From Hydnum rufescens UP504 (taxonomy: Eukaryota > Basidiomycota > Agaricomycetes > Cantharellales > Hydnaceae), in contig MU129283.1 of NCBI GenBank assembly GCA_014904985.1, positions 1 through 26,123 of the forward strand: a DNA stretch of 26,123 nucleotides, in the 5' to 3' direction. Position numbers and translations under genes: made by a program. Under the pieces are notes generated by a model. The model worked only from the letters and a program-made list of their open reading frames with translations. It searched no databases and was not told the DNA's origin. This document shows, one piece after another, positions 10,346 to 20,099 of this stretch; the stretch's first letter is position 1, and each line of letters starts with the position of its first letter.

Positions 10346-12580
10346 GCGATGAGGAGAACGGAAGCGGGAAGGAGGCAAGTGATGCAAGGGGGAACGAGAA
10401 CAAGACCGACAGGAAGGGTGATGAGGAGATGCCAAACGACGGGGGGAGTAATGCGAAGCATGGCGGTAATCACCCTGAGAATATCGTTGCGAACCACGCT
10501 CACCACTGGGTAAGCGACGGCCGGTAACTCGAGGTCGATTATTCTTACGCGGGCGCGCCGGCCTTGGATTCGAGCGTGGCTGGGACCATCTCTGAAGCAC
10601 GTAAGTCTCCAGGGTGGTGCGGTACACCTTACGCTTGCTCTGAGCGGCCAGGACCATCGGAAGGATGCGCTCGTGGGCATCTGCATTTCCTGCCAATGCC
10701 AGACCCAGGTCCGCAGTGACCTGTGCCCACAGGGGATCTTCATTCCGGGCCTTCTCAATCTGGGCCGCAATGCGCGCCTTTGCAGCGATCTCCGTGTCAT
10801 TCAAACGCGGCTCCTCATCATCTTCAACAGACAGATCGGAATCCAAATCGTTCCACTCTGGAAGATTGGTCGTGGGATCGACCCGAGGGGTTAGATCCTC
10901 GTGGTCTAGATTGGGGGGGGTAGGCTCTTCGTCGAGATCGATCTCAGCATCAATAGCAACGAGTTCGCCTTTTCCTTCCGGTGGCGAGGTCTTACGAGAT
11001 GGCAGTGGCACCACATGGCAAAGGGTGACTGATGAAGGACCGAGGAGATTAGCGAGTGTTGCAGCCATAGCACTGTCCACTTCGCGAAGGCCGGCGCCAA
11101 ACAAACCGTTGAAGATGGACCATATAGACTGATTATTATCGGACACGAAGATCGGATACTGGATGTACCAAGGTGATGGATGCTTGACCTCCGCTGCTCG
11201 AGACATCTTCCAAATTTCCACAAAATCCCCATGCGGCTCAGTACGTTCAGCGACACGTTCAGCGGCCTCCTGGGTCTCCGGGTCGGAAACGGAACTGAAG
11301 GAATCTAGAGGACGGACCTCCCTCTCCTCCAAAACCCGAATCCCGTGCAAGGGAACACCGTGGCGCTCCAACTCGGCGACTGGGACATCCACATTATCCA
11401 CGACGAAGAAACAACCGATCAATGAGTGATTGACTCCAAAACGAGGCGGCTCCAAACCACAGACAAAGGCTATATGATCGAGGGTGCGATGCATGAGAAG
11501 TCGTGCGGTTGCAAGCATCTCCGCTTCGGTGTCCTCGATGGCCACAACCTCCTTAGTAATTGCATGCTTAGAGTAGGATGCCTGGGCAGCTTCCGGTAGT
11601 TCTCGATCCCTACTCTCGACCAGAAGCATCACCAAGTCGGAGTGGTGGTTGGGTCGGAAGAGTGGCACGTCGTTGAGGTCCAAAAGGAAAAACCGCGCAG
11701 CCTCCAACCACCAGCAGTAACAGTCAAACGCGAATATAAGCTTCCCGCGCATTTCACTGATCCAGCGGTTATTGAGGTACCAATCGTGTGTGAGGCGAAC
11801 TTTGCCGAATGGTAAGAACGGCGTGGTTCGGTGCTGGAGGAGATAGGGACGATGCGGGGCATTGCAATTGTAAATGTGCCTCACACACAGCTTGTCAATG
11901 AATGACCAGGCCGAATGTGGTTGCTGCCAGGATCGAACATCGCAGGGAGACTCGGGCCAATGTCTATGCAGGGTTTCTCCAGGTAGCATAGAGTTAAGGC
12001 CAGAAAACAACAGGTTGAAAGGGGGACGTGCTGGAACGGCGCCGGGGTTCTCCAACAGTCCCAATAGTTCCTCAGACATATCCTTCTCCCAAAGGGTATT
12101 GGTGTATTCGAGCACCCAGCCTTGGATACTGACAAAACGGTCGTCAGAGATAGGCCGTTCACCGATGGCATCTTTGAAGACCAAGTTAGTCTTTGGGAAC
12201 TCCTGATACGAAATTTATATAAACGCACCACGTCGCTTCTGCTTGAAGTGACAGAAGTACCGCTCGCAGACCTCTCCGTATGACTCGAGAATTGAAACGA
12301 CAACGGGCTTCATGGGGGTGAGAGGTTCGCCCAACCGCCATTGCAACGGCCTGGAATTGTCCAAGGTGTCCACGGGTAAAGACTTCTCGGGTTCGACTGT
12401 AGAGCTGGTGGTAGAGGCGGGTGTCGAAGTGTTAACTTTCTTTTGGAACTTGGGGAACACCTTCTGTGAGCTGCCAGACGATGACGCTGCAGGGGTAGGA
12501 GACGCCAGCGTCGAAGAACGTTCGGTCGTTTGACTCGGTTTCTTGCTCGAGGTCGGTCTTTTTGATGTAGTTCTCACCAT
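10148..12580 (-). CDS. Cargo block 2, main gene: unknown protein with SR-type repeat tail
   Basis: Exon 1 starts at the ATG at 12580 (MVRTTSKRPTSSKKPSQTTE, a Ser/Thr/Lys-rich head) and runs to about 12284. A candidate acceptor (CGTATCAG) at about 12207 leads into EFPKTNLVFKDAIGERPIS and a frame that stays open for nearly 690 codons. The only phase-keeping donor I find is a weak GTCTGC (about 69-nt intron), so this junction is uncertain. The middle is globular and acidic-aromatic (RFVSIQGWVLEYTNTLWEKD; RPYLLQHRTTPFLPFGKV; HRTLDHIAFVCGLEPPRFG), then acidic (SDLSVEDDEEPRLND). The last 110 residues are Arg/Ser/Pro/Tyr-rich with repeated SPSRYSPSR units, like SR-protein tails. The stop TGA at 10148-10150 lies inside the repeat, where the neighbouring units read on, so slippage may have created it. 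Function unknown. The gene diverges from the KDZ transposase. Confidence 0.6.
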
Positions 12581-13200
12581 CTCTCTAACAGACCCGTACG
12601 ACCCCAGAGCGGACTAACCACTCCAAAGCGCAAAGATAAGTTTGAGGGATAACTGAGACTCTGAGAGGTCGGAAGGAGAGTTAAAGTTGAGAAGATTTGC
12701 ATCCGCACATTCGATTGAGGATGCCGAATATTTGTGCCAAACGTTACGGGACTTGATACTATTAGCCACATTAAAAAGGATACATTGTAATATTATTCCT
12801 AAGGCATTATCTATGAGTCTACAGCTGGAGTTGATTGAACTCACTTGAGCCACTTCCGAAAACTAACGTGGCTCTTCGGGCGATATAGTGTACTTATGGC
12901 AGACTAGATAATACGTGTTTTCAGTATTCCATTTAAATCATATACATGTGCCGGTCCCACACGAATCCGTGACGCGATTCGAACTCTGTATCTAAAATGC
13001 AACAGTCCATTTCCATATATATATATGTTCACACGACTCCGTGACACGATTCGAACGCCGTATCCAAAATTCCTTAAAATAACAAGCGAGCAGCGACTCG
13101 GGACGCGGCATCGTACTGATATAATGAGTTCCTGAGTTCTTGGCGAATATCGCTCCAGGACGAGGGCATCCCATTCATTTTGGAGTGTGTGAAGGACGAC
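12581..13200. promoter_or_regulatory. Upstream region of cargo block 2 with a repeated TGACRCGATTCGAAC motif
   Basis: This stretch lies upstream of the leftward gene start at 12580. The motif CGTGACGCGATTCGAAC (12968-12984) recurs as CGTGACACGATTCGAAC (13040-13056), 72 bp apart, in a longer shared context (ACGA.TCCGTGAC ... GTATC.AAAAT). A related CACACGATTCGA word lies at about 13782. An AT dinucleotide run lies at 13015-13026. No gene is supported. A role in the divergent promoter region is possible but unproven. Confidence 0.5.
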
Positions 13201-13201
13201 C

Positions 13202-13685
13202 GGGATTGAGGTCAGAGTCGCTGGACATGGGGACGCAGTCTGAGAATCTATCCGTCCGGCAATATAAGCCTGACCAGTTTGAAGAGATGAGTCCACTGAA
13301 GGCTTACTGGTTTTTATTTGGATTAAATCCTCTTCCGTGAGTCTTCCCCAGTGATTGGATCGGTTCCATTTTCCAAGATATATTTCTCTATCAAGTGACG
13401 CTCGTAAAGGTGTCCTAATTTCGAAGATACAATGGGGATTTGGGGGGGATAACCGGGATTGAGGTGAGAGTGGCTGGGCGTTGGGGCACAGTCTGAGAAT
13501 CTATCCGCGCGGCAATATGAGCCTGGCCAGTTTGAGGAGATCAGTCCACTGAAGGCTTACTGGTTTTGATTGGGATTAAATCCTCTTCCGTGGGCCTTTC
13601 CCCAGTCATTGGATCGGTTCCATTTTCCGAGACATAGTTCTCTATGAAGTGATGCTTGTAAAGGTGTTCTGATTTCGAAGACACT
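13202..13685. repeat. Tandem duplication, 253-bp period
   Basis: Copy 1 (13202 to about 13430) and copy 2 (13455 to about 13685) share long blocks: GTCTGAGAATCTATCCG, AGTCCACTGAAGGCTTACTGG, GATTAAATCCTCTTCCGTG, ATTGGATCGGTTCCATTTTCC and ATTTCGAAGA. Identity is high (roughly 85 percent by eye). No stable open frame is common to both copies, so I treat it as non-coding duplicated DNA. Confidence 0.85.
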
Positions 13686-13896
13686 GGGCGCGTCCCCAGA
13701 CAATGCCATTGTTGTTAACCGGAAACAGCCGCAGCGTTATGACTCACATCGAAATAGTCACAATAATCGAGCGTCACGTCACACGATTCGACTTAGGGGC
13801 TATACGAGTTGCAGTCCAAGTCTGTATCGGGTACACCTCTTGGATCTATGTGGACAGGCATATTGACTGCGGTGCGAATATTCGAAAATATATTGG

Positions 13897-14370
13897 TCAA
13901 AGTCTGACTTGACAAAACAACTGCAAGAGCTCAAGACAGAGCTTCTTAGCCTGAGCCTGCGTGTGCAAAAGATTGCCTCTCCGTCGGCATCCAAGCTCTC
14001 CCAAATGTGTGTCGCACATAGTGATTTTCTCCACTAACAAATGAACGCGCCTGTTTCTCCTACACCTTTAGCTCCACCGTTCGCAAATCTATCGCCCGTG
14101 TTCTGACTGTCACGAACCAAAAAGCACGCCAGAATCTGCGAGAATATTACAAGAACAAGAAGTACCTTCCTCTGGATGGACCTGCGCGTAAAGAAAACCC
14201 GTGCCATCCGCCGTCAATTGACAAGGGTGGGTTACCCCCTTCTCGCTATTCCCCTATCGACGCCCAATGCGCCTAATTATTTTTTCTGGCACCAGCAATC
14301 GGGGAAGACGGAAAAGCGACACAAACAGGACATTCACTTCCCTACCAGGAAATACACTCTTAAGGCATGA
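13897..14370 (+). pseudogene. rpl35: Ribosomal protein L35 (uL29) gene fragment, introns retained
   Basis: Three exons match eukaryotic L35 of the large ribosomal subunit. Exon A (13897-14006) reads SKSDLTKQLQELKTELL, then RVQKIA and SASKLSQ. Exon B (14072-14226) reads [20 protein letters not shown] and [15 protein letters not shown]. The last exon reads [19 protein letters not shown] and ends LKA-stop at 14370. Intron 14007-14071 (65 nt) has GTGTGT, a CTAAC branch site and TTAG. The start codon and first exon are missing. A 6-bp AGCCTG duplication (13948-13959) adds two residues. A 4-bp TGGA duplication (14173-14180) shifts frame right after PLD. The second intron (from 14227) has GG at 14288-14289, where I would expect AG from the protein alignment; a cryptic AG at 14295 would lose two residues. 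It is a non-processed, 5'-truncated, frameshifted copy inside the transposon. Confidence 0.85.
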
Positions 14371-14534
14371 GGGAGCAAAGTGAAAATCACTCATCAGCTT
14401 CGACCTCACTGTCATGTATGTGGAAGAATTTTCGACTTGGAGGTCAGGAAACCCTGTTGTGCGAGCGAAAGCGGCCAGTATAGATCAGGCAAGGGTGCAG
14501 TTGATATAGCTAGTCTTAGAACATTATTCGATTT

Positions 14535-15236
14535 TTGATTCGTGAACAAATTCGAATTTACTTTGAGGCGCATGTCTCTCGCTGGGGTGTTGAATCGCTG
14601 GTTTTCCGGTTTGCATCCGGAAAGTTCGTTTCGACACTGCTTGTAGCCTTATCGCTTGGAATTGTGATCGTAAAATCTGTGGACGGGCATTCTACCCAGT
14701 CTGCGTGTCCCAGGCTTACGCGATCCAGTTCGACAGACAGAGTCATCGCTCGTGAACGAACATTCTACCCAGTCTGGGTTTACGCAACCCGGTTCGACAG
14801 TACTGATTACTGCTCACGTATTGGGTCCACCGTTCTGATTGGCGTCACACTTGTCGCTCTCGTAAAATCCGTGAACAAGCATTCTACCCAGTCTGCGTGT
14901 TCCGTCACACCACTGCTTGTAGCCTTATCACCTGGAATTGTGATCGTAAAATCTGTGGACGGGCATTCTACCCAGTCTGCGTGTCCCAGGCTTACGCGAT
15001 CCAGTTCAACAGCTACTGTCAGAGTCATCGCTCGTGAACGAACATTCTACCCAGTCTCAACCCGGTTCGACATTACTGATTACTGCCCACGTATTGGGTC
15101 CACTGTTCTGGCTGGCGTCACTCTCGTCGTTCTCGTAAAATCCGTGAACAAGCATTCTACCCAGTCTGCGTGTTCCGTGTTTAGGCGGTTCGTGCGAGTG
15201 ACGCTTGATTATCTTCCTGGCTCCTACTATTGGTGA
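14535..15236 (+). other. Repeat-derived 233-codon open frame, doubtful gene
   Basis: The frame spans both copies of the 14634-15180 duplication, so the peptide repeats itself: GIVIVKSVDGHSTQSACPRL and VRVIARERTFYP each appear in both halves. The two copies differ by insertions and deletions that all keep the frame (offsets of 276, 282 and 273 bp). That is unusual for non-coding DNA and is the only argument for coding. Against it: no recognised domain, no clear start context, Val/Ser/Thr-biased composition, and open frames on the opposite strand. It ends 130 bp before the KDZ start, so it could be leader or promoter sequence. Confidence 0.25.
14634..15180. repeat. Tandem duplication (about 276 bp) with six CATTCTACCCAGTCTG words
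   Basis: Copy 1 runs from about 14634 to 14908 and copy 2 from about 14911 to 15180. The 16-bp word CATTCTACCCAGTCT(G/C) starts at 14688, 14761, 14880, 14964, 15043 and 15153, three times per copy, usually preceded by GTGAACAAG, GTGAACGAA or GTGGACGGG. This suggests an older roughly 90-bp repeat inside the larger duplication. The array ends just upstream of the transposase gene. Confidence 0.85.
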
Positions 15237-15366
15237 GTACAATTCTGTTACTCAGGCCATTGCCCACTAATGCTGATATGTTGGCCGTAAGGGTTGCGAT
15301 TAATTCATCCATAGAATTTGCATACGACTGTCCCACCAAACCAACAAGCACCACTGCCCATTCGCC

Positions 15367-18300
15367 ATGCCTCCCAAACCCTCCAATGTCAACATTCCGA
15401 TTGATGAGAGCGACCCACAATCCTCTCGTAAGCGTAAACGTCCCTCCAGCAGGCTACAAACCCATCCCTCCCCACCAACATCCGCCGCATACTCGAGCGC
15501 ATATGAAGATAGTATGAAAATGTTCCAAGCTGCGACCAATTCCATAACTAAACGGAATCCCGCCCATGGGGCGTCAAAGAGTACGACCCCCACTGCGAAC
15601 CCGGGGCCCACATCGGCATCGACGTTTAGAGTGACACCACTCCCCCAATCCAGTACCAAGCGTGTATCCACCATGCAAGGTACGACTTGGAAACTCGATC
15701 CCAATAGCAATACGTTTGTGGCAGTTGTACCAACGAATCGAGGCACTAAGGTGCAACGACCGACTCCCCGAGCCAATATATCTAGGCCTCGCTATCACCA
15801 AAATGCACCGTCTTCCGAGCCATCCCATCTTCCTGATCCTGGTGGTCCATCTATGTTTTCTGGTGACATCGAAGAGGAATTGGCAGCAGGTGGCGGCAAT
15901 GTTTCTTCTTTAACCTCACCCAAGGCAGTCGAGGAGCCCTTCGTCGTTCAATACCCGCTGTATGCCAGAGATCTTGACCGGATATCTGTGGAGCAGAAAC
16001 TGTCTCGACATGTGCGTCGACGGGCTGCTGCAGCGCAACGTTGGAATCGTGATGTCATACCTGGCTTAATTCGTCCGTATATGGAGCACATGCGCGAATC
16101 ACAGCGAGGCCAGCTGCCTACAAGTCCTGTGCCACACACATGCTCTTGCGATGGCGTTGGGGTAATGAAGCAGGTGACTGCGGTATACATGGATCGTGAG
16201 TACATGCTTGGTTTGATCTTGGTCCAGAAACTGATAATTGTCCATCTAGGCCTCGACTACGTGCAACTACGCATATGTCCATGCGCCCCCGCACCTGTCC
16301 AATTGGTAAAGCGGGGTTTGTTCCCCTGCTCGCCAGTGTATCCAGCTCTTGCTGTCAGCCTCGACATGCTGGAGTTTGTGTCCACGTTGTTTGTACACTT
16401 GGCTCCAAATGAGACAGCATGGGCAGACGCCCTGACCTCATTTTTGGCAAGGCGAGGCCATGTATTCGAAGCGCAGGACTCGCTCCGCCGACGATTTGCG
16501 TCTGCCTTAGGCCAATACCAGGTCCTGGTACGCGTTGTTACTGCCGAGATGGATAAACAGATCAGTGTGGCACGGCATGTAGTCCTCTCGCGAGACCCTG
16601 CCGATCGGGGTGATATTCCTCCAGAAACAATAATGTTACCCATAATCGATGACTCCACCCCTATAACGAATCGTTTGTACATCAGTGCGCTGAGTCCCGA
16701 CGGTCGGTCTGTTCGCCAGCCCTCTACTTCCACCACAGAGAATTCTTCTCGGTCTCATGCAATTGCTCCACCTGTGCCCAACCCCGACCTCCATACTCGT
16801 TCTAACACCCGTTCTGTACCGTCTGATTACCTTCGTTCTCGGTGTCCGTTGTGCTTCGGAGGTGATGTATCAGGAGGGGGTAAACTGTGAGTATTTTGCG
16901 ATTTACCCTCACGTCTCTTGCTAATTTAGTGACGTCTTTTGCAGGCCCGACTTTTTCTTATGCCTTGATGCCTGCTTCGCCATCAGGAGGAACAAAGACT
17001 ACGATCGGCGGCCAGGCCACAAAAAGCAACCGGGCATTCAGGACCCTTGCATTGTTCCACCTGGAACCCGCGAATTGCCCCGAAGTTTTCTGGAGATCTG
17101 GAAAGCAAGGGTTGAAGAAGCCCGTCCTGGCAATCCAGCTAGGCGAATGTCGAAGAAGGGAGAATATGCCCTGGACGGCCCAGATGCTGATGATGACATT
17201 ATCGAGGCTGGGCTACATGTCCCAAATTCGTCGCTAAATATCTGTGGTGAATCCTTCGTTGCTGCAGATGGTGACAGGGTAAAGACTCCTGGAGAGCGCT
17301 TCTCAGACACTGGTGTGATGGCAGGTGTATGTCGTCATGATCGTGTGGTCATGTGGGCGAATATGTGGACTCCCGGTGAACAGCAATTCTACGCATTGGC
17401 TCTCATTGACGCGATCATGGCCGAGCTTCCCACGCACTGGCGAGTTGGTATCCTGTACGATATCGGCTGCCAGATTCATCGCAGCATACTTAAGTGGAAT
17501 CTGTTGCCTCGGTGGATACCCCGGATTGTGTTTGGAATAAGTGTGTTTCATGCATATTGCCATCAGTGGGTGTGCCAGCTATGGTACAATCCTCGGAAGG
17601 GGGGTGTCTGGGGCCTCACTGATGGAGAGGGTTGCGAACGCCTTTGGAATGATCTTCGGCGCCTCATTCCAAATCTCCGTGTAACCGGATTCCATCGACG
17701 TTTGTTTGTTTTGGATCTCCAAATTGAACATCTGGACCACTTGAAGATGCAACAGGCAGGTGTCTGGTTGGAGAAGCGTGTGAAAGCTACGAAGGCTCGC
17801 CTCATAATTGCTCAGGAGAAGAGAGCCAGAATCCCACTCAGCGACGAGTTCCTGCAGTCTCAATTTGAAGAACAGCGAGCCTACCAGAGCCGACCTCTCG
17901 AGCGACAATCAAAGAAAAAGGGATTCCTTGCTGTTGAGAAGATCCTGGCTGTCCGTCAACGCCTTGATGCAGCTCGGGATCTTGTTGAGGCCCTCCAGAA
18001 GCAACTCATTGCCATACCAGTGTCCGACACCATTGCAACTCGGAACGAGGTTGGGGAGATTACATCTGCCCTTGCTGAACAAGAGAAAGTTGTCTCATGC
18101 TTGTCGAAGCAAGAGGATGATTTAACTGCCATCCTCAAGCTTGGAGACCCGGTGTCATATGACAACCTCAAGAAAATGAAGGATCACCCATGGTTTGAAC
18201 ACCAACTTAATATGCGTGCGCTTAAAGCACGCATTCTTGCCAAGGCATGCCAGAGGAATTTCGAGGCACATAATCTCACTGGTGCTTTCAGGAGCAAAGC

Positions 18301-19537
18301 CTTAGGCGAGTTATTCATAGTTGGAGTTTAACTCATATTATATCGTATTAACATTATTATCCTTGATGATAGATCACAGTACTGCGGAACACACAAATAA
18401 AGCATTGAAACGGCGGTATCGGTCAATCAAGAACCTTGTTACGGACTACAATAAGCGCCGACTCAGTATGATCAAGCTTCGCGGACGGCGTGGGATTCCC
18501 CGTAATGCAGTCATCCCTCCTCCCATTGAGATGAAGGGTCTTTTTAGTCTTGATGTGGACAATGATATCTGGCAAGATATTGGACTTGCCGATGATGAAT
18601 TTGGCGGACAGGTCCCTCCTTGGCTAGGGGATGAGGATGTCCGAAATGGGATCCAAATTGTTCAAGAAATCATGAATTGCCATGATGAACTATATCTCTG
18701 TGAACGTGAACGGTCCTCTTTGCAGCATTGGTTCAATGATGAATCGGCTGCATTGATCGCTGTTTTACAGGCTTCCAAAGGTAAGGGGGTGATATCTGGC
18801 AGAAGGGTGTGCTAATTTAGTCTACCTGCAGAGGATGCTGACCTCCAGTTCTTCTTGCGGGAACATGCTCAGTGGCTTATAGATTTGGGCAAGAGGTGGG
18901 GACGCTCCATTGATGCATTAGCCCCCAATGTTGCTCAGTCCGAGGTCGGTCAATCTGAGGTCGGTCAATCCGAGGTCGGTCAATCCGAGGTCGGTCAATC
19001 CGGGTTGGTCAATCCGGGTTGGTCAATCCAGGGTTGGTCAATCCAGGTTGGTCAATCGAGGTCGCTCAATACGAGGTCGCTCAATCCAAGGTCGCTCAAT
19101 CCGAGGTTGGTCAATCCGAGGTCGCTCAATCCAAGGTCGGTCAATACGAGGTCGCTCAATCCAAGGTCGCTCAATCCGAGGTCGCTCAATCCGACATGCC
19201 TCAATCTGGCATCTCTTGGGCTGATTTCCCTCGACGAGGTGGCAGAACCTTGACTAGTGAGACCAGGGCTCTGCTTGATTGCACGGTGCCCATCCCACCC
19301 CTGTCCAAGTTAGCAGGGTCCTTAGCTGAACAAGCAGCAATCCCAAAGTTGCCAAGGTCAGACAAATGGACAGTGGGCCCTGGAGAAGGGGAGGTGGATA
19401 GCTCAGATGATGATGAAGAATTTGAGCTGGAGCCTCGGCCAGTTATTGCTGACCCAGTCCTACTCGCAGCTACAGACCTCCTTCATGAGGGTCATTCGGA
19501 TGATATGGGAAGTGAGACTAGTAGTGATGAAGAATAA
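15367..19537 (+). CDS. KDZ-superfamily transposase with CxC1-like cysteine cluster
   Basis: A DNA transposase of the Kyakuja-Dileera-Zisupton class. Likely exons are 15367-16195, 16250-16886, 16945-18309, 18373-18780 and 18832-19537 (about 1,315 aa). Introns 16196-16249, 16887-16944 and 18781-18831 keep frame. The N-terminus is basic and disordered (SSRKRKRPSSR), then the CxC1 cluster: CSC at 259-261, ICPCAPAPVQLVKRGLFPCS, LRRRFASALGQY and RCPLCFGG. The catalytic core has LCLDACFAIRRNKDYDRR (first Asp, about 16972), GVMAGVCRHDRV, GILYDIGCQIHRS (Asp at 17459-17461), SVFHAYCHQWVCQ and GLTDGEGCERLW (Glu at 17627-17629 and 17636-17638). A coiled coil follows, then the family's DIWQDIGL and WLGDEDVRNGI motifs. 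Problems: the 18310-18372 intron changes phase by one base (a GT at 18282 would restore frame but drops about ten residues), and four 1-base losses in the SEVGQ repeat put the acidic tail (ending SSDEE) out of frame with the exon before it. It is probably recently inactivated. Confidence 0.85.
18933..19213 (+). repeat. Coding 15-bp minisatellite in the transposase C-terminus
   Basis: About 19 tandem units of GGTCAATCCGAGGTC or GCTCAATCCAAGGTC encode SEVGQ and SEVAQ/SKVAQ repeats. Most units are 15 bp, but four units between about 18993 and 19065 (the GGTCAATCCGGGTT type) are 14 bp. The net change of four bases moves the reading frame. SEVGQ before and SEVAQ after the damaged units are therefore in different frames, although the DNA repeat is continuous. 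Confidence 0.9.
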
Positions 19538-19659
19538 GTCCATGTTATCTACATATGTACTTAGCAAAAATAATACAGAAACTGAAATCATTAAGTTAAT
19601 TGTGGGGTCCCCTAGCTGAACTTAGAAAATACTCGGGTTTGAAATGAGGCCTTTGGAGG

Positions 19660-19845
19660 CAGTGCTGAGGGGCCCCTGGGGCCCCTGGATCAGTACTTGA
19701 GCCCCCCCGAGCCCATCCAAGTTAGCCCACAGGGGCCACCAGGGGCCACCAGGGGCCCCATGGGCTGTATATCTAATTAGAGCATATAAATGCAACCCTC
19801 AAAATATCTAATTAGATACTGATAATTGGCTGACCAGCCTGCTAC
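19660..19845 (-). repeat. Right terminal inverted repeat of the KDZ element (core)
   Basis: This is the reverse-complement counterpart of 4500-4640. It is longer because the GC-rich part has extra GGGGCCACCA-type copies (19738-19760) and about 45 more bases between the GC blocks. Its two TCTAATTAGA words are perfect palindromes (left copy TCTAGTTAGA and TCTAACTAGA). It begins about 120 bp after the transposase stop codon, as expected for an element end. Confidence 0.75.
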
Positions 19846-19931
19846 AGATCACGTGTTAGGGCTTGCAAGTGAGCATGAACCCCACAGCTAGTGTGTTCAT
19901 AGTTTGTTCAGGTACAGCAAAATATTTTTTG

Positions 19932-20099
19932 AGATAGTGGATGTGTTAGTGCGTGATATGGTGCAATGATGCCACAGATTAGGAACTCATTTTCGGCACT
20001 TTCCAAAACATGAGCTCAGATGCTCAGAGCATTTCAGTAGCATCAGCCTCGACCATCACGAAACATCTCCTGGGCTTTGTTTTTCAGCTGATTTATCCA
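19932..20099. other. Outside right element end, no feature
   Basis: This short stretch lies between the outermost similarity of the KDZ right end and the next coding-like fragments. I see no gene or repeat in it. Confidence 0.4.

Larger units (their letters stand above)
4420..19931. mobile_element. Proposed 15.5-kb KDZ transposon with two divergent cargo gene blocks
   Basis: Inverted copies of one terminal sequence lie at 4500-4640 and 19660-19845, with weaker similarity out to about 4420 and 19931. Between them are a KDZ transposase gene on + (15367-19537) and two leftward gene blocks (12580 to 8888, and 8252 to 4869). KDZ elements are known to be large, to bear terminal inverted repeats and to carry extra genes in basidiomycetes, so the layout fits. 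I found no convincing target-site duplication, so the exact ends are uncertain. A chance flanking by two solo terminal copies cannot be excluded. The cargo includes no TET/JBP dioxygenase that I can recognise, although KDZ elements have been linked to that family. Confidence 0.6.

Noticed and set aside
9650..10527. Plus-strand ORFs with GNSEK or ARRGI repeats
   Set aside because: They are readings of the 15-bp minisatellite antisense to the minus-strand cargo gene. A stop-free unit with a length divisible by three opens several frames.
12960..13060. tRNA gene or tRNA-derived SINE
   Set aside because: The TTCGAAT-type word is present, but no paired T-stem, anticodon arm or acceptor stem can be built around it.
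14535..15236. Treating the 233-codon ORF as a confirmed gene
   Set aside because: It is repeat-derived and without domain or start context. It is kept only as a doubtful feature.
4420..19931. TET/JBP dioxygenase cargo
   Set aside because: I looked for it because of the reported link to KDZ elements, but no HxD...H-type 2-oxoglutarate oxygenase motif was recognised in any of the long frames.
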